A stretch of DNA of 64,000 bases from NCBI GenBank assembly GCA_965116355.1, contig OZ220679.1, positions 2,480,001 to 2,544,000 of the forward strand. Reading direction: 5' to 3'. Under the pieces are notes generated by a model. That model had not been told where the DNA came from and did not search any database. It saw nothing but the letters and a program-made list of their open reading frames with translations. Below, piece after piece: positions 1-7,369 of this stretch. Both the position numbers and the translations under genes were made by a program. The first letter of the stretch is position 1. Every line of letters begins with the position of its first letter. The DNA comes from UBA1127 sp965116355 (GTDB lineage: Bacteria; Chloroflexota; Dehalococcoidia; Lucifugimonadales; UBA1127).

Positions 1-1
1 C

Positions 2-112
2 ACGCAGGGGAGCTACGTAATCATATTCTGGGCGTACGTCGCACTGCAGTCGCTGGTGTTCCTCGCGCTGCTGGCCGCGCCGAAGCCACGTCACCACGCG
101 GCCGCAGCTTAG
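2..112 (+). CDS. C-terminal end of a membrane protein, probably a transporter (5' partial)
   Basis: Frame 2 is open from the window edge to a TAG at 110-112. The 36 visible residues are one hydrophobic helix (YVIIFWAYVALQSL..FLALLAA) followed by a short basic/His tail (PKPRHH). This is how MFS permeases often end, and a second MFS gene lies nearby, but the fragment is too short to name the family. Its stop codon overlaps the stop of the convergent oxidoreductase gene by four bases, so there is no room for a terminator between them. Confidence 0.5.
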   Translation, partial: TQGSYVIIFWAYVALQSLVFLALLAAPKPRHHAAAA

Positions 113-984
113 CCGCGGTCTTCCCTTGCGTCCTGACTCATGGAATCGACAATCCGGCGGGCCACGTCGGAGGCCGAGGGAGCGCCGTCGGTGTCGAGCT
201 CCAGCGAACCCAGCCAGCGCATGCGCTCGTAGGCGGCGCGGTGGATGCCGCCATCGAAGCCGAGGGCGTCGAGCATTCTGGCGATCTCCGGCATCTCCTC
301 GGCCCGGCGGTAGGCGCGCTTGGGGTTGCCGGTCACGAAACGGTCGACGAACTGCAGCACGCCCGCCATGGAGCGCGTGTACTGGGCCATGACGGTGTCG
401 GCGACGCCGAGGGCCTCGGCGGCAAGCAGGATGTCGAGGGCAAGAGTGGAGACGCCCTTGGTCATGCCGGCGTGGCAGAGCTTGGCGCCGGACGCCTGCC
501 CAACGACGGGGCCCAGCAGCACGGTATTGATGCCGTACTCGCGGAGGGCGGCGACCTCCTCTGCGCGCGGGCCCGACAGGTAGAAGCTCGCGGAGCCGAG
601 GTTGCCGGGGCCTCCAACGATGCCGCCGTCGACGATGTCCATGACGTCAGCGGCCTCATCAGCGATGGCCTGAACGGTCACGGGGGCTATGGCGTTGAAC
701 TCGCCAAAGAGCACGCGCTTCCCGGATCGGCGGGCTGCGTTGGCGACCTCGGTGGCGACGGTGGGGGCGGTGTCGGAGGCGAGGACGGAGAGGACGAGGT
801 CCGACTGCCGAACCACCTCATCCAGGGAGCCGAGGTCTTGGACCCCAGCTGCCTGGGCCCGGGCGCATGTCGCCTCGCTGCGGCCCTCGAACGTCGACAC
901 GACGCGGGTGTGGGCGGCGAGGGTGCGGGCGATGGCGCTGCCCATCTCGCCGATGCCGAGGAGGCCTATCGTGTCAAAGCTCAT
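109..984 (-). CDS. NAD(P)-binding 6-phosphogluconate dehydrogenase-like protein with DUF1932 C-terminal domain
   Basis: About 291 residues. The N-terminus has the Rossmann dinucleotide signature GLLGIGEMGSAIA (residues about 7-19), as in 3-hydroxyisobutyrate dehydrogenase relatives. The middle keeps the family core DGGIVGGPG and the C-terminal half (GASGAKLCHAG-like core, then an all-helical part) matches the DUF1932 type that replaces the usual beta-hydroxyacid dehydrogenase C-domain. I chose the second of two close ATGs (984) because GGAGGAG sits six bases before it and directly abuts the first. The start overlaps the end of the upstream hydrolase gene, suggesting one transcript. Substrate unknown; an imine or beta-hydroxyacid is plausible for the family. 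Confidence 0.8.
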   Translation of the reverse strand: MSFDTIGLLGIGEMGSAIARTLAAHTRVVSTFEGRSEATCARAQAAGVQDLGSLDEVVRQSDLVLSVLASDTAPTVATEVANAARRSGKRVLFGEFNAIAPVTVQAIADEAADVMDIVDGGIVGGPGNLGSASFYLSGPRAEEVAALREYGINTVLLGPVVGQASGAKLCHAGMTKGVSTLALDILLAAEALGVADTVMAQYTRSMAGVLQFVDRFVTGNPKRAYRRAEEMPEIARMLDALGFDGGIHRAAYERMRWLGSLELDTDGAPSASDVARRIVDSMSQDAREDRG

Positions 985-1840
985 GGTCATCTCCTCCGTT
1001 GGGTGAAGGCTCTCTCTTCAGGAACGCGGAGACCTCGGCGTTGAAGCGCTCAGCCTCCTCCATGTGCGGCCAATGGCCCACGTTGGGGAAGTAGAGAAGC
1101 CGCGACCCGGGCGCGGCCTCCGCGGCAGCATGGGCGTGGCGGGATGGGAAGACGGGGTCGAGGGCGCCCCAGACGACCATCAGGGGCATCTGCAGGTCCC
1201 GCAGCCGGTGCAGCAGTCTGTACTTGGGCTTCATGCCGAAGATGTTCACACCCTCACGGAGCGACTTCAGCACGGCTTCGCGGCCTCCGGGAAGGGACCG
1301 GGTGCGCACGAGCGCCTGGAACAGGGCTTCGGGGTACTCCCGGCGCGGGCCGAAGACCAGCTTCATCATGACTCGGGCGCTGCGGTGCGTCGGCCCCTCG
1401 AGCAGCTCGCCGAGGAAGGGCAACGACATAACGCGCAGGTAGCCGGCGATTTCGCGGCCGAAGCCGGCCGAGTTGATGAGGACCAAGTGCGAGACGCGCT
1501 CGGGAGTGTGCAGTGCGCCGAGCAGCGCGATTAGGCCGCCCATCGAGCTTCCGCAGAGGGCGGCAGACTGAATGCCGACCTCGTCCATGAACCCGAAAAT
1601 CAGGTCGATGCCGGCTTCCGTGGTGTAGTTGACGCCGATCTTGACGCTGTCGCCGTGACCGGGGATGTCGGGCGCGTAGACGGTGAAGTCTTGCGACAGC
1701 GGCCCGATGTTGTCCTGCCAGGTGACGCTCGACGCGCCGAGGCCGTGGAGGAAGATGATGGGCGGCCCCTCTCCGGCGACGGCGTAGTGAATATCCAACC
1801 CGCCAACCATTGTGCGCTCATAGCGAACAGCGGATACCAT
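974..1840 (-). CDS. Alpha/beta hydrolase
   Basis: 288 residues with the complete alpha/beta hydrolase catalytic layout: oxyanion-hole HGLGASS (about 32-38), nucleophile elbow CGSSMGG with serine near residue 98, acid in GALDPVFP and histidine in VGHWPHMEE near the C-terminus. The short cap and spacing resemble C-C bond hydrolases and carboxylesterases acting on small ring-cleavage or ester substrates; the sequence does not decide which. It overlaps the start of the downstream oxidoreductase gene and follows an MFS transporter, so the three may form a small uptake and catabolism unit. Confidence 0.85.
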   Translation of the reverse strand: MVSAVRYERTMVGGLDIHYAVAGEGPPIIFLHGLGASSVTWQDNIGPLSQDFTVYAPDIPGHGDSVKIGVNYTTEAGIDLIFGFMDEVGIQSAALCGSSMGGLIALLGALHTPERVSHLVLINSAGFGREIAGYLRVMSLPFLGELLEGPTHRSARVMMKLVFGPRREYPEALFQALVRTRSLPGGREAVLKSLREGVNIFGMKPKYRLLHRLRDLQMPLMVVWGALDPVFPSRHAHAAAEAAPGSRLLYFPNVGHWPHMEEAERFNAEVSAFLKREPSPNGGDDHEL

Positions 1841-1875
1841 CGGCCTCGCTCGTTCAGAGGGAATCGGGAGCCGCT

Positions 1876-3210
1876 CTATCGGGGCCTGGGGGACGATGAG
1901 GGAATGGGAGGGCGGCGGCAGTTATAGTATAGCAGCCCGGAAGCGCCATACATGAACATGAACGTCAGGATTACCGCGCCATACCCTGAGACGTCGGACA
2001 CCCAGCCGGCGAAGACGGGGCCTGCGGCGGCGAAGGGCGTCGTGCCCATGCTGAGCATGCCCCACAACCGCGCGTAGTGGCTGTTGCCAAAGTACTCGCC
2101 GAGGATGGCCCTGTTAAGCGCGTGTGCGCCCTGCCCGAAGCCGAAGAGGATAATGAAGGCGTACACCAGCGGGATCTCGTTCAGCAGCAGCAGGAAGAGG
2201 GAGAACGACTCCAGGCCGACGATGATGCCCATCACCTTGCGCCGCTGGAAGAGGTCGCTGATGTAGCCGCCCGCCAGGGCGCCGACGACGCCCATCGCGG
2301 CCAGCATGCCGACCAGGAAGCCGGCCTCGACACCGGTGAACTCGTAGCGGTCCTGCAGCATGGGCGACATGTGCAGCACCATGCCGGCCTGACTCATTTG
2401 CCGGAGGGCGAGCGCCGCCATGAAGAACCAGAAGGCGGGCGCACGGAACGCCTGCCCGATGGTGAAGTTCCGGCCGGGCGCGTCGACGAGGCCGTGAGGC
2501 TTCGGATCGGCGGGACTGCCGTCCAGCATGGCGGTCGGCGGGATGGGGGGCGCGGGCGGGTCGCCGTCGGGCAGCAGGCCCATATCCTGCGGGCGGGTGC
2601 GGATGACCTTCGTCACCGGCATGACGAGCACGAAGATTGCGATGCCCGTGACAACAGCGCCGGTCTCCCAGCCCCACCGCGCGATGATGAAGGCGAGCAA
2701 TGGGGCGAGGATGACGCCGCCCATTGCCTGTGACGCCATGCCGATGCCCATCGCGCGGCCCTTCTTGCGGTTGAACCAGTTGTTGATGGCAGCCCAGTTG
2801 GGGGCAAAGCCCCCGATGTTCGCGCCAAGGGACACCATGAAGGTCCACGTGACGATGAAGAGGAACAGGTTGCGCGCAAAGAGGCCGAACAGGATCATGC
2901 CGAGGCCCATGAGGAACATGCCGGCGATGATGGGCGGCCTCGGGCCGAAGCGGTCGATGAAGTAGCCGATGATGGGCGCGAGGACGGTGTTCTCGGCGCG
3001 CGCGAGGGCGATCGCGATAGACGTCATCGTGCGGCTGATGCCCAGGGCCTGGGAGACGGGGTTGAAGAAGACCGTCGCGCCGTAGTTGGTGACGCCGGAG
3101 GAGAAGCCCATGACAAGGCAATTGGCCGCCAGGATGAACCAACCGTGGAAGATCCCCCGGCGTCTGCCATCGTCTCGGGCTGTGGGTTGCGGTGCGTCGC
3201 TGATTGCCAT
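1876..3210 (-). CDS. MFS transporter (oxalate/formate or monocarboxylate antiporter-like)
   Basis: 444 residues from the ATG at 3210 (MAISDAPQP); the open frame runs further upstream but that part is Cys/Pro/Arg-rich and unlike protein. Twelve hydrophobic segments are visible, with GWFILAANCLVMGFSSG at the first helix, FIDRFGPRPPIIAG at the loop 2-3 motif A position and a long hydrophilic central loop (about residues 195-225). This order resembles the OFA/monocarboxylate branch of the major facilitator superfamily in the inner membrane. It precedes the hydrolase and oxidoreductase genes on the same strand; its cargo is probably an organic anion, by inference only. Confidence 0.8.
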   Translation of the reverse strand: MAISDAPQPTARDDGRRRGIFHGWFILAANCLVMGFSSGVTNYGATVFFNPVSQALGISRTMTSIAIALARAENTVLAPIIGYFIDRFGPRPPIIAGMFLMGLGMILFGLFARNLFLFIVTWTFMVSLGANIGGFAPNWAAINNWFNRKKGRAMGIGMASQAMGGVILAPLLAFIIARWGWETGAVVTGIAIFVLVMPVTKVIRTRPQDMGLLPDGDPPAPPIPPTAMLDGSPADPKPHGLVDAPGRNFTIGQAFRAPAFWFFMAALALRQMSQAGMVLHMSPMLQDRYEFTGVEAGFLVGMLAAMGVVGALAGGYISDLFQRRKVMGIIVGLESFSLFLLLLNEIPLVYAFIILFGFGQGAHALNRAILGEYFGNSHYARLWGMLSMGTTPFAAAGPVFAGWVSDVSGYGAVILTFMFMYGASGLLYYNCRRPPIPSSSPRPR

Positions 3211-3488
3211 CGTTGTATCGCCGTTGCACATATGGGCGCAACCTTGTGAGCATACCTGCTTGGGGGCTCGCGTAGCAAGGGACGGCCTTCGACGTGCGCT
3301 CGGGGGCGATGTGGTGCACAATGAGGGCGGCAAGCACGCCGCAGGAGAGCGCAATGGCGGAAGCGACGAGAGGGGCGATCTACGCGCCGGAGTTCCCAGA
3401 CGACCTGGAATGGCTGAACACAGACACCCCTGTCCGGCTGGCGGACCTGCGGGGCAAGCTGGTGCTCCTGGACTTCTGGACCTTCTGC

Positions 3489-3527
3489 TGAGTCAACTGC
3501 ATGCATATACTTCCGCAGTTGCGGAAG
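3489..3527 (+). promoter_or_regulatory. Candidate bacterial SECIS element with in-frame UGA
   Basis: UGA is at 3489-3491. Downstream, CTTCCGC (3510-3516) pairs perfectly with GCGGAAG (3521-3527) around a four-base loop AGTT. The loop begins 25 bases after the UGA, has a G among its first two bases and is small; these are the features expected of bacterial SECIS hairpins that bind SelB. The hairpin lies inside coding sequence, as bacterial SECIS elements must. No selA, selB, selC or selD is in this window, so decoding capacity cannot be judged here. Confidence 0.6.
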
Positions 3528-4140
3528 CTGGAAGAGGCCTACCCGGAGGAGCTGGTTGTCATCGGCGTGCACTCCGCAAAGTTTCCGGCGGAAAAGGAGA
3601 CCGACTCGGTTCGGCAGGCCATCCTCCGCTACGACATCCGACATCCCGTTGTGAACGACGGCAACTTTCAGGTCTGGCAGCGGTATGCAGCACGGGCATG
3701 GCCTTCGCTGTACATCATCGACCCGGAAGGCAAGGTGCTCGGCAAGCACGAGGGCGAGTACCGCTTCGAGGACCTCGACTACTTCCTGCATCCGCTCATC
3801 GAGGCCTTCGACATCAAGGGCCTCATTCAGCGGAGCCCGACGGCGTGGACGCTGGAGCGGAACAAGCAGGCTGCGGAGAACGCGCTCGCCTTTCCAGGCA
3901 AGCTGTTGGCCGATGAAGTGGGCGGCCGCCTGTTCATCGCGGACTCCGGACACCATCGCATCGTCGTGGCGACGATGGACGGTGAGGTATGCGACGTCAT
4001 CGGCAACGGCGAGGCCGGGTTGACGGATGGAGCGTTCGGCGACGCGCGGTTCAACGACCCACAGGGCATGGCGCTCGACGGCGATGCACTGTACGTGGCC
4101 GACAAGGAAAACCACGCGCTGCGGAGGGTGGACCTCGTCA

Positions 4141-4150
4141 AGGGTACCGT
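4141..4150. repeat. Target-site duplication, left copy
   Basis: AGGGTACCGT, identical to 8999-9008 on the other side of the element. Ten bases is within the 9-13 bp range known for IS4-type insertions. Confidence 0.9.
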
Positions 4151-4203
4151 GGCTTTGTAGTAAAACCCCCGTTTGTAGCGAAACCCCGCCGAGTGTAGCA
4201 AAA
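4151..4203. repeat. Left terminal inverted repeat and subterminal TGTAG repeats
   Basis: GGCTTTGTAGTAAAA (4151-4165) is followed by TTTGTAGCGAAA (4172-4183) and TGTAGCAAAA (4194-4203), spaced 18-20 bases apart, about two helical turns. They are probable transposase-binding sites. Confidence 0.75.
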
Positions 4204-4288
4204 GGGTAGTTGCCAACCGCTAATCTTGCTGCGTTCCCCCCGCGTCGTGTTTCTTGACACTCACCCCACCAGCCCATACCATCCCGCC

Positions 4289-4382
4289 GTCCGCCAAGAC
4301 TTTGCCCCACGCATCGAAAGGGGTTAGGGCTGCTATGGCCCCCTTCCGGTTCGATGTGTGGTGAACGGCGGTCTTGGCGGAC
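4289..4382 (+). other. Long nested stem-loop, possible structured RNA or DNA fold-back
   Basis: GTCCGCCAAGAC (4289-4300) pairs perfectly with GTCTTGGCGGAC (4371-4382). Inside it, CCACGCATCGAA (4307-4318) pairs with TTCGATGTGTGG (4350-4361) with one mismatch, and AAGGGG with CCCCTT further in. The whole 94 bases can fold into one long interrupted hairpin around the loop TTAGGGCTGCTATGG. Located between the left transposon end and the first cargo gene. It could be a non-coding RNA, an insulating structure against outside transcription, or a recombination site. Confidence 0.55.
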
Positions 4383-4418
4383 TCGCCCTAGCTCTCCGGG
4401 AGGGGGTCCCTCTTTTGC

Positions 4419-4473
4419 CACATCTCCCTCTCTTTGGTCGAGGTATGGGCAGACTACAAGAGGGAGAGATGTG
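4419..4473 (+). promoter_or_regulatory. Hairpin that would occlude the ribosome site of the membrane-protein gene
   Basis: CACATCTC (4419-4426) is complementary to GAGATGTG (4466-4473), and CCTCTCTTTG continues the pairing with CAAGAGGG (4457-4464) after a two-base bulge. The 3' arm contains the Shine-Dalgarno AGGGAGAG and ends just before the ATG at 4474. Read-through transcripts from the host gene would therefore hide the start; this is a known way that mobile elements limit expression. Confidence 0.5.
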
Positions 4474-4803
4474 ATGCGGGCAGTGATCATTGGCTGGCTG
4501 TGGGCCGTCGCCATGCAGTTCGTGGTAATTGGGCTGACGGTAGGCGTGGACGTGGGCAGCATCAGCGTTTTGTCGTTTGTCCCACTGATGGACCTAGCGC
4601 GGGTCTCTCAGTACGGGGGCATTCAGGGCGCGGAGTGGTTCTCCCTGCTGTCGCTGGCTTTCGCGCCGTTCACCATCTGGGCGTCGTCGGTGATTATCCG
4701 GCGGCTCGACCGAAGAGGGGGTGGCATTGACCTCTTTGAAGTAGGCTTCCTCGGTGGGCTTATCGCCTTCCTCTTCGTCGTCGCCGTGTTGTTCCTGCCG
4801 TAG
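4474..4803 (+). CDS. Small integral membrane protein, function unknown
   Basis: 109 residues with three hydrophobic segments: about 4-25 (IIGWLWAVAMQFVVIGLTVG), 50-70 (WFSLLSLAFAPFTIWASSVII) and 86-108 (VGFLGGLIAFLFVVAVLFLP), with a basic loop RRLDRRGGG between the last two. The start is supported by AGGGAGAG directly upstream, although that site lies within a hairpin. It is the first cargo gene of the transposon and I do not recognise its family. It may be flanked by its own pair of end-like repeats (4151 and 4847). Confidence 0.6.
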   Translation: MRAVIIGWLWAVAMQFVVIGLTVGVDVGSISVLSFVPLMDLARVSQYGGIQGAEWFSLLSLAFAPFTIWASSVIIRRLDRRGGGIDLFEVGFLGGLIAFLFVVAVLFLP

Positions 4804-4812
4804 TATGCGGAC

Positions 4813-4847
4813 TCTTGCAACAGCTTTCCCACTTTTGCAACAAAGCC
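4813..4847. repeat. Internal inverted copy of the transposon end motif
   Basis: TTTTGCAACAAAGCC (4833-4847), preceded by CTTGCAACAGCTTT (4813-4826), reads on the other strand as GGCTTTGTTGCAAAA then CTGTTGCAAG. That has the same plan and spacing (about 20 bases) as the left end GGCTTTGTAGTAAAA. It points toward the left end, so 4151-4847 looks like a 0.7-kb unit with its own inverted ends. Confidence 0.5.
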
Positions 4848-4923
4848 GGTGGTGGGTTGACGCGGGCCCCGAGGCCCTATAGCCTGCGACCGGCCCGTCA
4901 TAAAGGCAGGCCAGTACACCCGC

Positions 4924-4964
4924 GAGGCGACGCAGGGAGTGTATGACAGTCCCTGCGTCGCCTC
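4924..4964. other. Perfect 15-bp inverted repeat
   Basis: GAGGCGACGCAGGGA (4924-4938) and TCCCTGCGTCGCCTC (4950-4964) flank an 11-base loop GTGTATGACAG. The stem is strong enough to stop transcription, but no T-tract follows on the plus strand. It sits between the membrane-protein gene and the methyltransferase gene. It may separate the two transcripts or be a protein-binding or recombination site. Confidence 0.6.
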
Positions 4965-5032
4965 GTCAGTTGGCACCTTACGAACACTTATTGGTGACCC
5001 GATGCGACACCGCATGACAACGGAGTAGCACC

Positions 5033-6569
5033 ATGACTGCCAAGCCTCGCGCACACGCGAGAAAACCGACCCCCCCCCCACGCTGCGCAAAACGCAACGA
5101 ACGCGGCCGGTCTCAACCGCACGCTGTTCATTGCCGACAACTTGCCTATCCTGCGGGGTATCGACTCAGCGAGTGTGGACTTAATAGCGACGGACCCGCC
5201 CTTCAACAAGGGCGTCAAAGCCTTTGAGGGGATTGTGTCGGCGGGCGTGGGCAAAGAGGGTCGCCAGGTCTCCTACAAGGACACCTGGACGTGGGGAGAC
5301 GTGCAGGAAGAATGGGTGGAGCTCATCAAGAATGACCACCCCAATCTCTACGCCGTCATACAGGCTGCGAACGCAGCAGCGGGGGAGGACATGGGGGCGT
5401 TCCTCTGCTGGCTGGCAGTTCGTGTGCTGGAGATGCACCGCATCCTGAAACCAACGGGTAACCTCTATCTCCATATTGATCACACAGCCCACGCTTACAC
5501 TAAGGCGATGATGGACGCCGTATTCGGGCGCGACAACTTCAGGAATGCGATTACTTGGGTGTACGGGCAAGGGGCACGGGGAGCCAAAGCTGTGGCCCGC
5601 CAATTTGCGAGGAACTACGACATCATCCTGTTCTACTCTAAGAGTCGTAGCTACCAATTCAATCGCGTAGAGGTATTCGACAGGCATCCGATGGCCAACC
5701 TGCCGAGTCACATCAGAGTGGACACAACTGGCGCGTTCAAGACCTCTCCACGCGGAGACTACACTGACAAGAGCATCGAACGGCTGGAAGCAGAAGGCAG
5801 GATCTACCGAACCAAGAATGGGGCAATCAGAATCAAGTACCCACTCCCTATTGAGAAGGGCCACGTGCTGGAAGCAAGGGTTGTAGGGAGCACGTGGACC
5901 GACATACCGGACATGATGCACACGCCGTCGAAGGAAAGAACAGGGTACCCAACACAGAAACCCTTGGCTCTATACGAGCGCATCATCAGGGCGTCCAGCA
6001 ATGAAGGTGACCTCGTGCTGGACCCATTCGCAGGCTGTGCGACGACGTGCATTGCAGCGGAGCGGCTGGGGCGAGAGTGGATCGCCATCGACATCAACAA
6101 AGAAGCCGAAGGGGAGATGCGTAAACGGCTCCAGAAGGAGGCTCGCTTGCCCATGGGTACCAGCTCATGGAATCGTGCTGTTCATGTGCGCACTACACCC
6201 CCGAAGCGGACGGACGACGGGGCCGAGGCCGCGCCGGAGTTGACGCTGGTGAGCCCGGAGCCCAGGGCCCCGAGGTTGACGGCGCGGGAGTTGCGGACGC
6301 GGCTGATTGATCTGGACGGATTGAAGTGCCAGGGGTGCGGCTGGGTGCCCCACCATTCGGACTACCTGGAAGTGGACCATCGCGTCCCCAAGTCACGGGA
6401 AGGCCGCGACGACCTCCGAAACCGGGTGCTCTTGTGCGCGCCCTGCAACGGGGCTAAGGGCAACAAGCTCACGCTGGCGGAGCTGCGGGAGCGGCGCATC
6501 CGAGAACACCGCATGGCAGACCCAACGTGGGATAGCGCGTGGTACGAGAGAACGGGCAGATTCGGGTAG
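5033..6569 (+). CDS. DNA amino-methyltransferase fused to HNH nuclease; frame broken at a C10 tract
   Basis: The downstream frame (from TTG 5142, 475 residues) has the N6/N4 methyltransferase motifs in beta-class order: motif IV DPPF first (residues 18-21), then target-recognition region, then GYPTQKPLAL and motif I LDPFAGCATTC near residue 295. After a Pro-rich linker comes an HNH domain (about 390-450): CQGCG, VDHRVPKS, LLCAPCNGAKGNK, with two zinc CxxC pairs. The natural start is probably ATG 5033, which has GGAG eight bases upstream and encodes MTAKPRAHARK. That frame meets the methyltransferase frame (AGLNRTLFIADNLPIL) only if the C10 run at 5070-5079 loses one base or gains two. As assembled, ATG translation ends at 5227. 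So it is either phase-variable (here OFF), started weakly at TTG 5142, or a homopolymer sequencing error. It could act as a self-protecting restriction-modification protein or as an orphan methylase. Confidence 0.8.
5070..5079 (+). repeat. Poly-C tract (C10) inside the methyltransferase 5' coding region
   Basis: Ten consecutive C residues, 37 bases after the ATG at 5033. Frame arithmetic: ATG 5033 and the methyltransferase body differ by one base, so nine or twelve C residues would join them. Such tracts slip during replication in known phase-variable methylases. Confidence 0.7.
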
Positions 6570-6668
6570 GGGTCAATCGTAGTTGATGGTGCGCACGTGT
6601 ATAATTCCCCAATGACGCTAGTCCATAATGGTGACGCCCTGAGCTAAGGGAAATGGGAGGCCAGAGCT

Positions 6669-6941
6669 ATGACGAGTGAGATCACGTGGGAAGGGGAAAC
6701 CGCCGAAGAAGCGTTGGTGAAGCTGCGGGACTACGAACGTCGCTCCGACCTACTGGATGACCACTTGGAAGACCTGCTCCAGAGGCATCCCTTCGAGTGG
6801 GTGGCGATTCCCGAGGACGACTCCTTTCATTTCGACACCAGCTTCACAGTCCTCCTGGACAGATTGCGCGTCAAAGGCTACGCCACCCAAGACACTGTCA
6901 TGCTCTACCTCAACCCCAATCCGCGCGTTCGCGTCCTCTAG
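6669..6941 (+). CDS. 90-residue acidic protein, function unknown
   Basis: ATG 6669 preceded by GGGAGGCCAGAGCT. The protein is acidic, with an amphipathic helical N-terminal half (AEEALVKLRDYERRSDLLDDHLEDLLQ) and a compact beta-like C-terminal half (FEWVAIPEDDSFHFDTSFTVLLDRLRV). The HPFEWVAI stretch followed by a short helix is reminiscent of the DUF5678 style of small proteins that often sit beside aspartic-protease-like genes. The next gene is just such a protease and starts six bases or more downstream, so the two are probably cotranslated. No function is assigned. Confidence 0.65.
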   Translation: MTSEITWEGETAEEALVKLRDYERRSDLLDDHLEDLLQRHPFEWVAIPEDDSFHFDTSFTVLLDRLRVKGYATQDTVMLYLNPNPRVRVL

Positions 6942-6946
6942 GCATC

Positions 6947-7369
6947 GTGTTTCACGGAAGGTTCCGTGGGCCAATGCGCGTACCCACGCTCGTTGCGCAT
7001 GTCAAGGTGCCGCGGCTCACAGTGGAAGGGCGACTGACGTGGGTTGTGGACACAGGGGCCGATAACACCATTGTCCCGGCGGAAGCACTCCAACGCCTGG
7101 GCGCGCTTCCGTGGGAGATTGCACAGCTCCCCACGAGGCCGCTCACGGGCGTTGGCGGAGGTGCTACCGGCTGCGTCGTGGGAGCGCAGTTGCTCGTCTG
7201 GGACCAGACCGCATGGGCCGTCTATGACTTCAATATGGTGATACTGATGAGCCCCGTGCTTGTCGGCATGGAGCCGCTCTTGGGGCGGGACCTGTTGGAG
7301 CATTGGGCGATGTCGTACAACCAACCCGCTCGTACGCTGACGTTTCAGGAGCGCCGGCAGAGGACCTAG
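6947..7369 (+). CDS. Retropepsin-like aspartic protease (clan AA)
   Basis: About 140 residues from GTG 6947, or 131 from ATG 6974. The GTG start keeps GRFRGPMRVPTLVAHV, which fits the family's first strand. The active-site loop is VVDTGADNTIVP (DTGA, as in retroviral-type proteases), followed by the hydrophobic-hydrophobic-Gly region LVGMEPLLGRDLLEHW. A single DTG motif means that a homodimer would be needed for activity. Bacterial members often accompany a small upstream protein like the one at 6669. Role inside a transposon unknown; cleavage of its partner is a guess. Confidence 0.75.
   Translation: MFHGRFRGPMRVPTLVAHVKVPRLTVEGRLTWVVDTGADNTIVPAEALQRLGALPWEIAQLPTRPLTGVGGGATGCVVGAQLLVWDQTAWAVYDFNMVILMSPVLVGMEPLLGRDLLEHWAMSYNQPARTLTFQERRQRT

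Larger units (their letters stand above)
3354..4150 (+). pseudogene. Thioredoxin-like/NHL-repeat protein (NHLRC2 type), 5' part, candidate selenoprotein, split by transposon
   Basis: ATG at 3354 follows AGGAGAG. The reading frame gives a thioredoxin-like domain (LRGKLVLLDFWTFC at residues 32-45) and then an in-frame TGA as codon 46, followed by VNCMHILPQL. NHLRC2-type proteins carry CCxNC here, so TGA replaces the first Cys of the CxxC redox motif (UxxC if read as selenocysteine). The frame stays open after TGA through the rest of the thioredoxin fold and the first NHL beta-propeller repeats (LFIADSGHHRIVV, LYVADKENHALRRV). It is interrupted after base 4150 by the transposon and stops in the transposon end (TAG 4158-4160). 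Joining 3354-4150 to 9009-9705 restores an exact 498-codon frame. Without selenocysteine insertion the TGA is a nonsense codon, so decay is the alternative. Confidence 0.8.
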
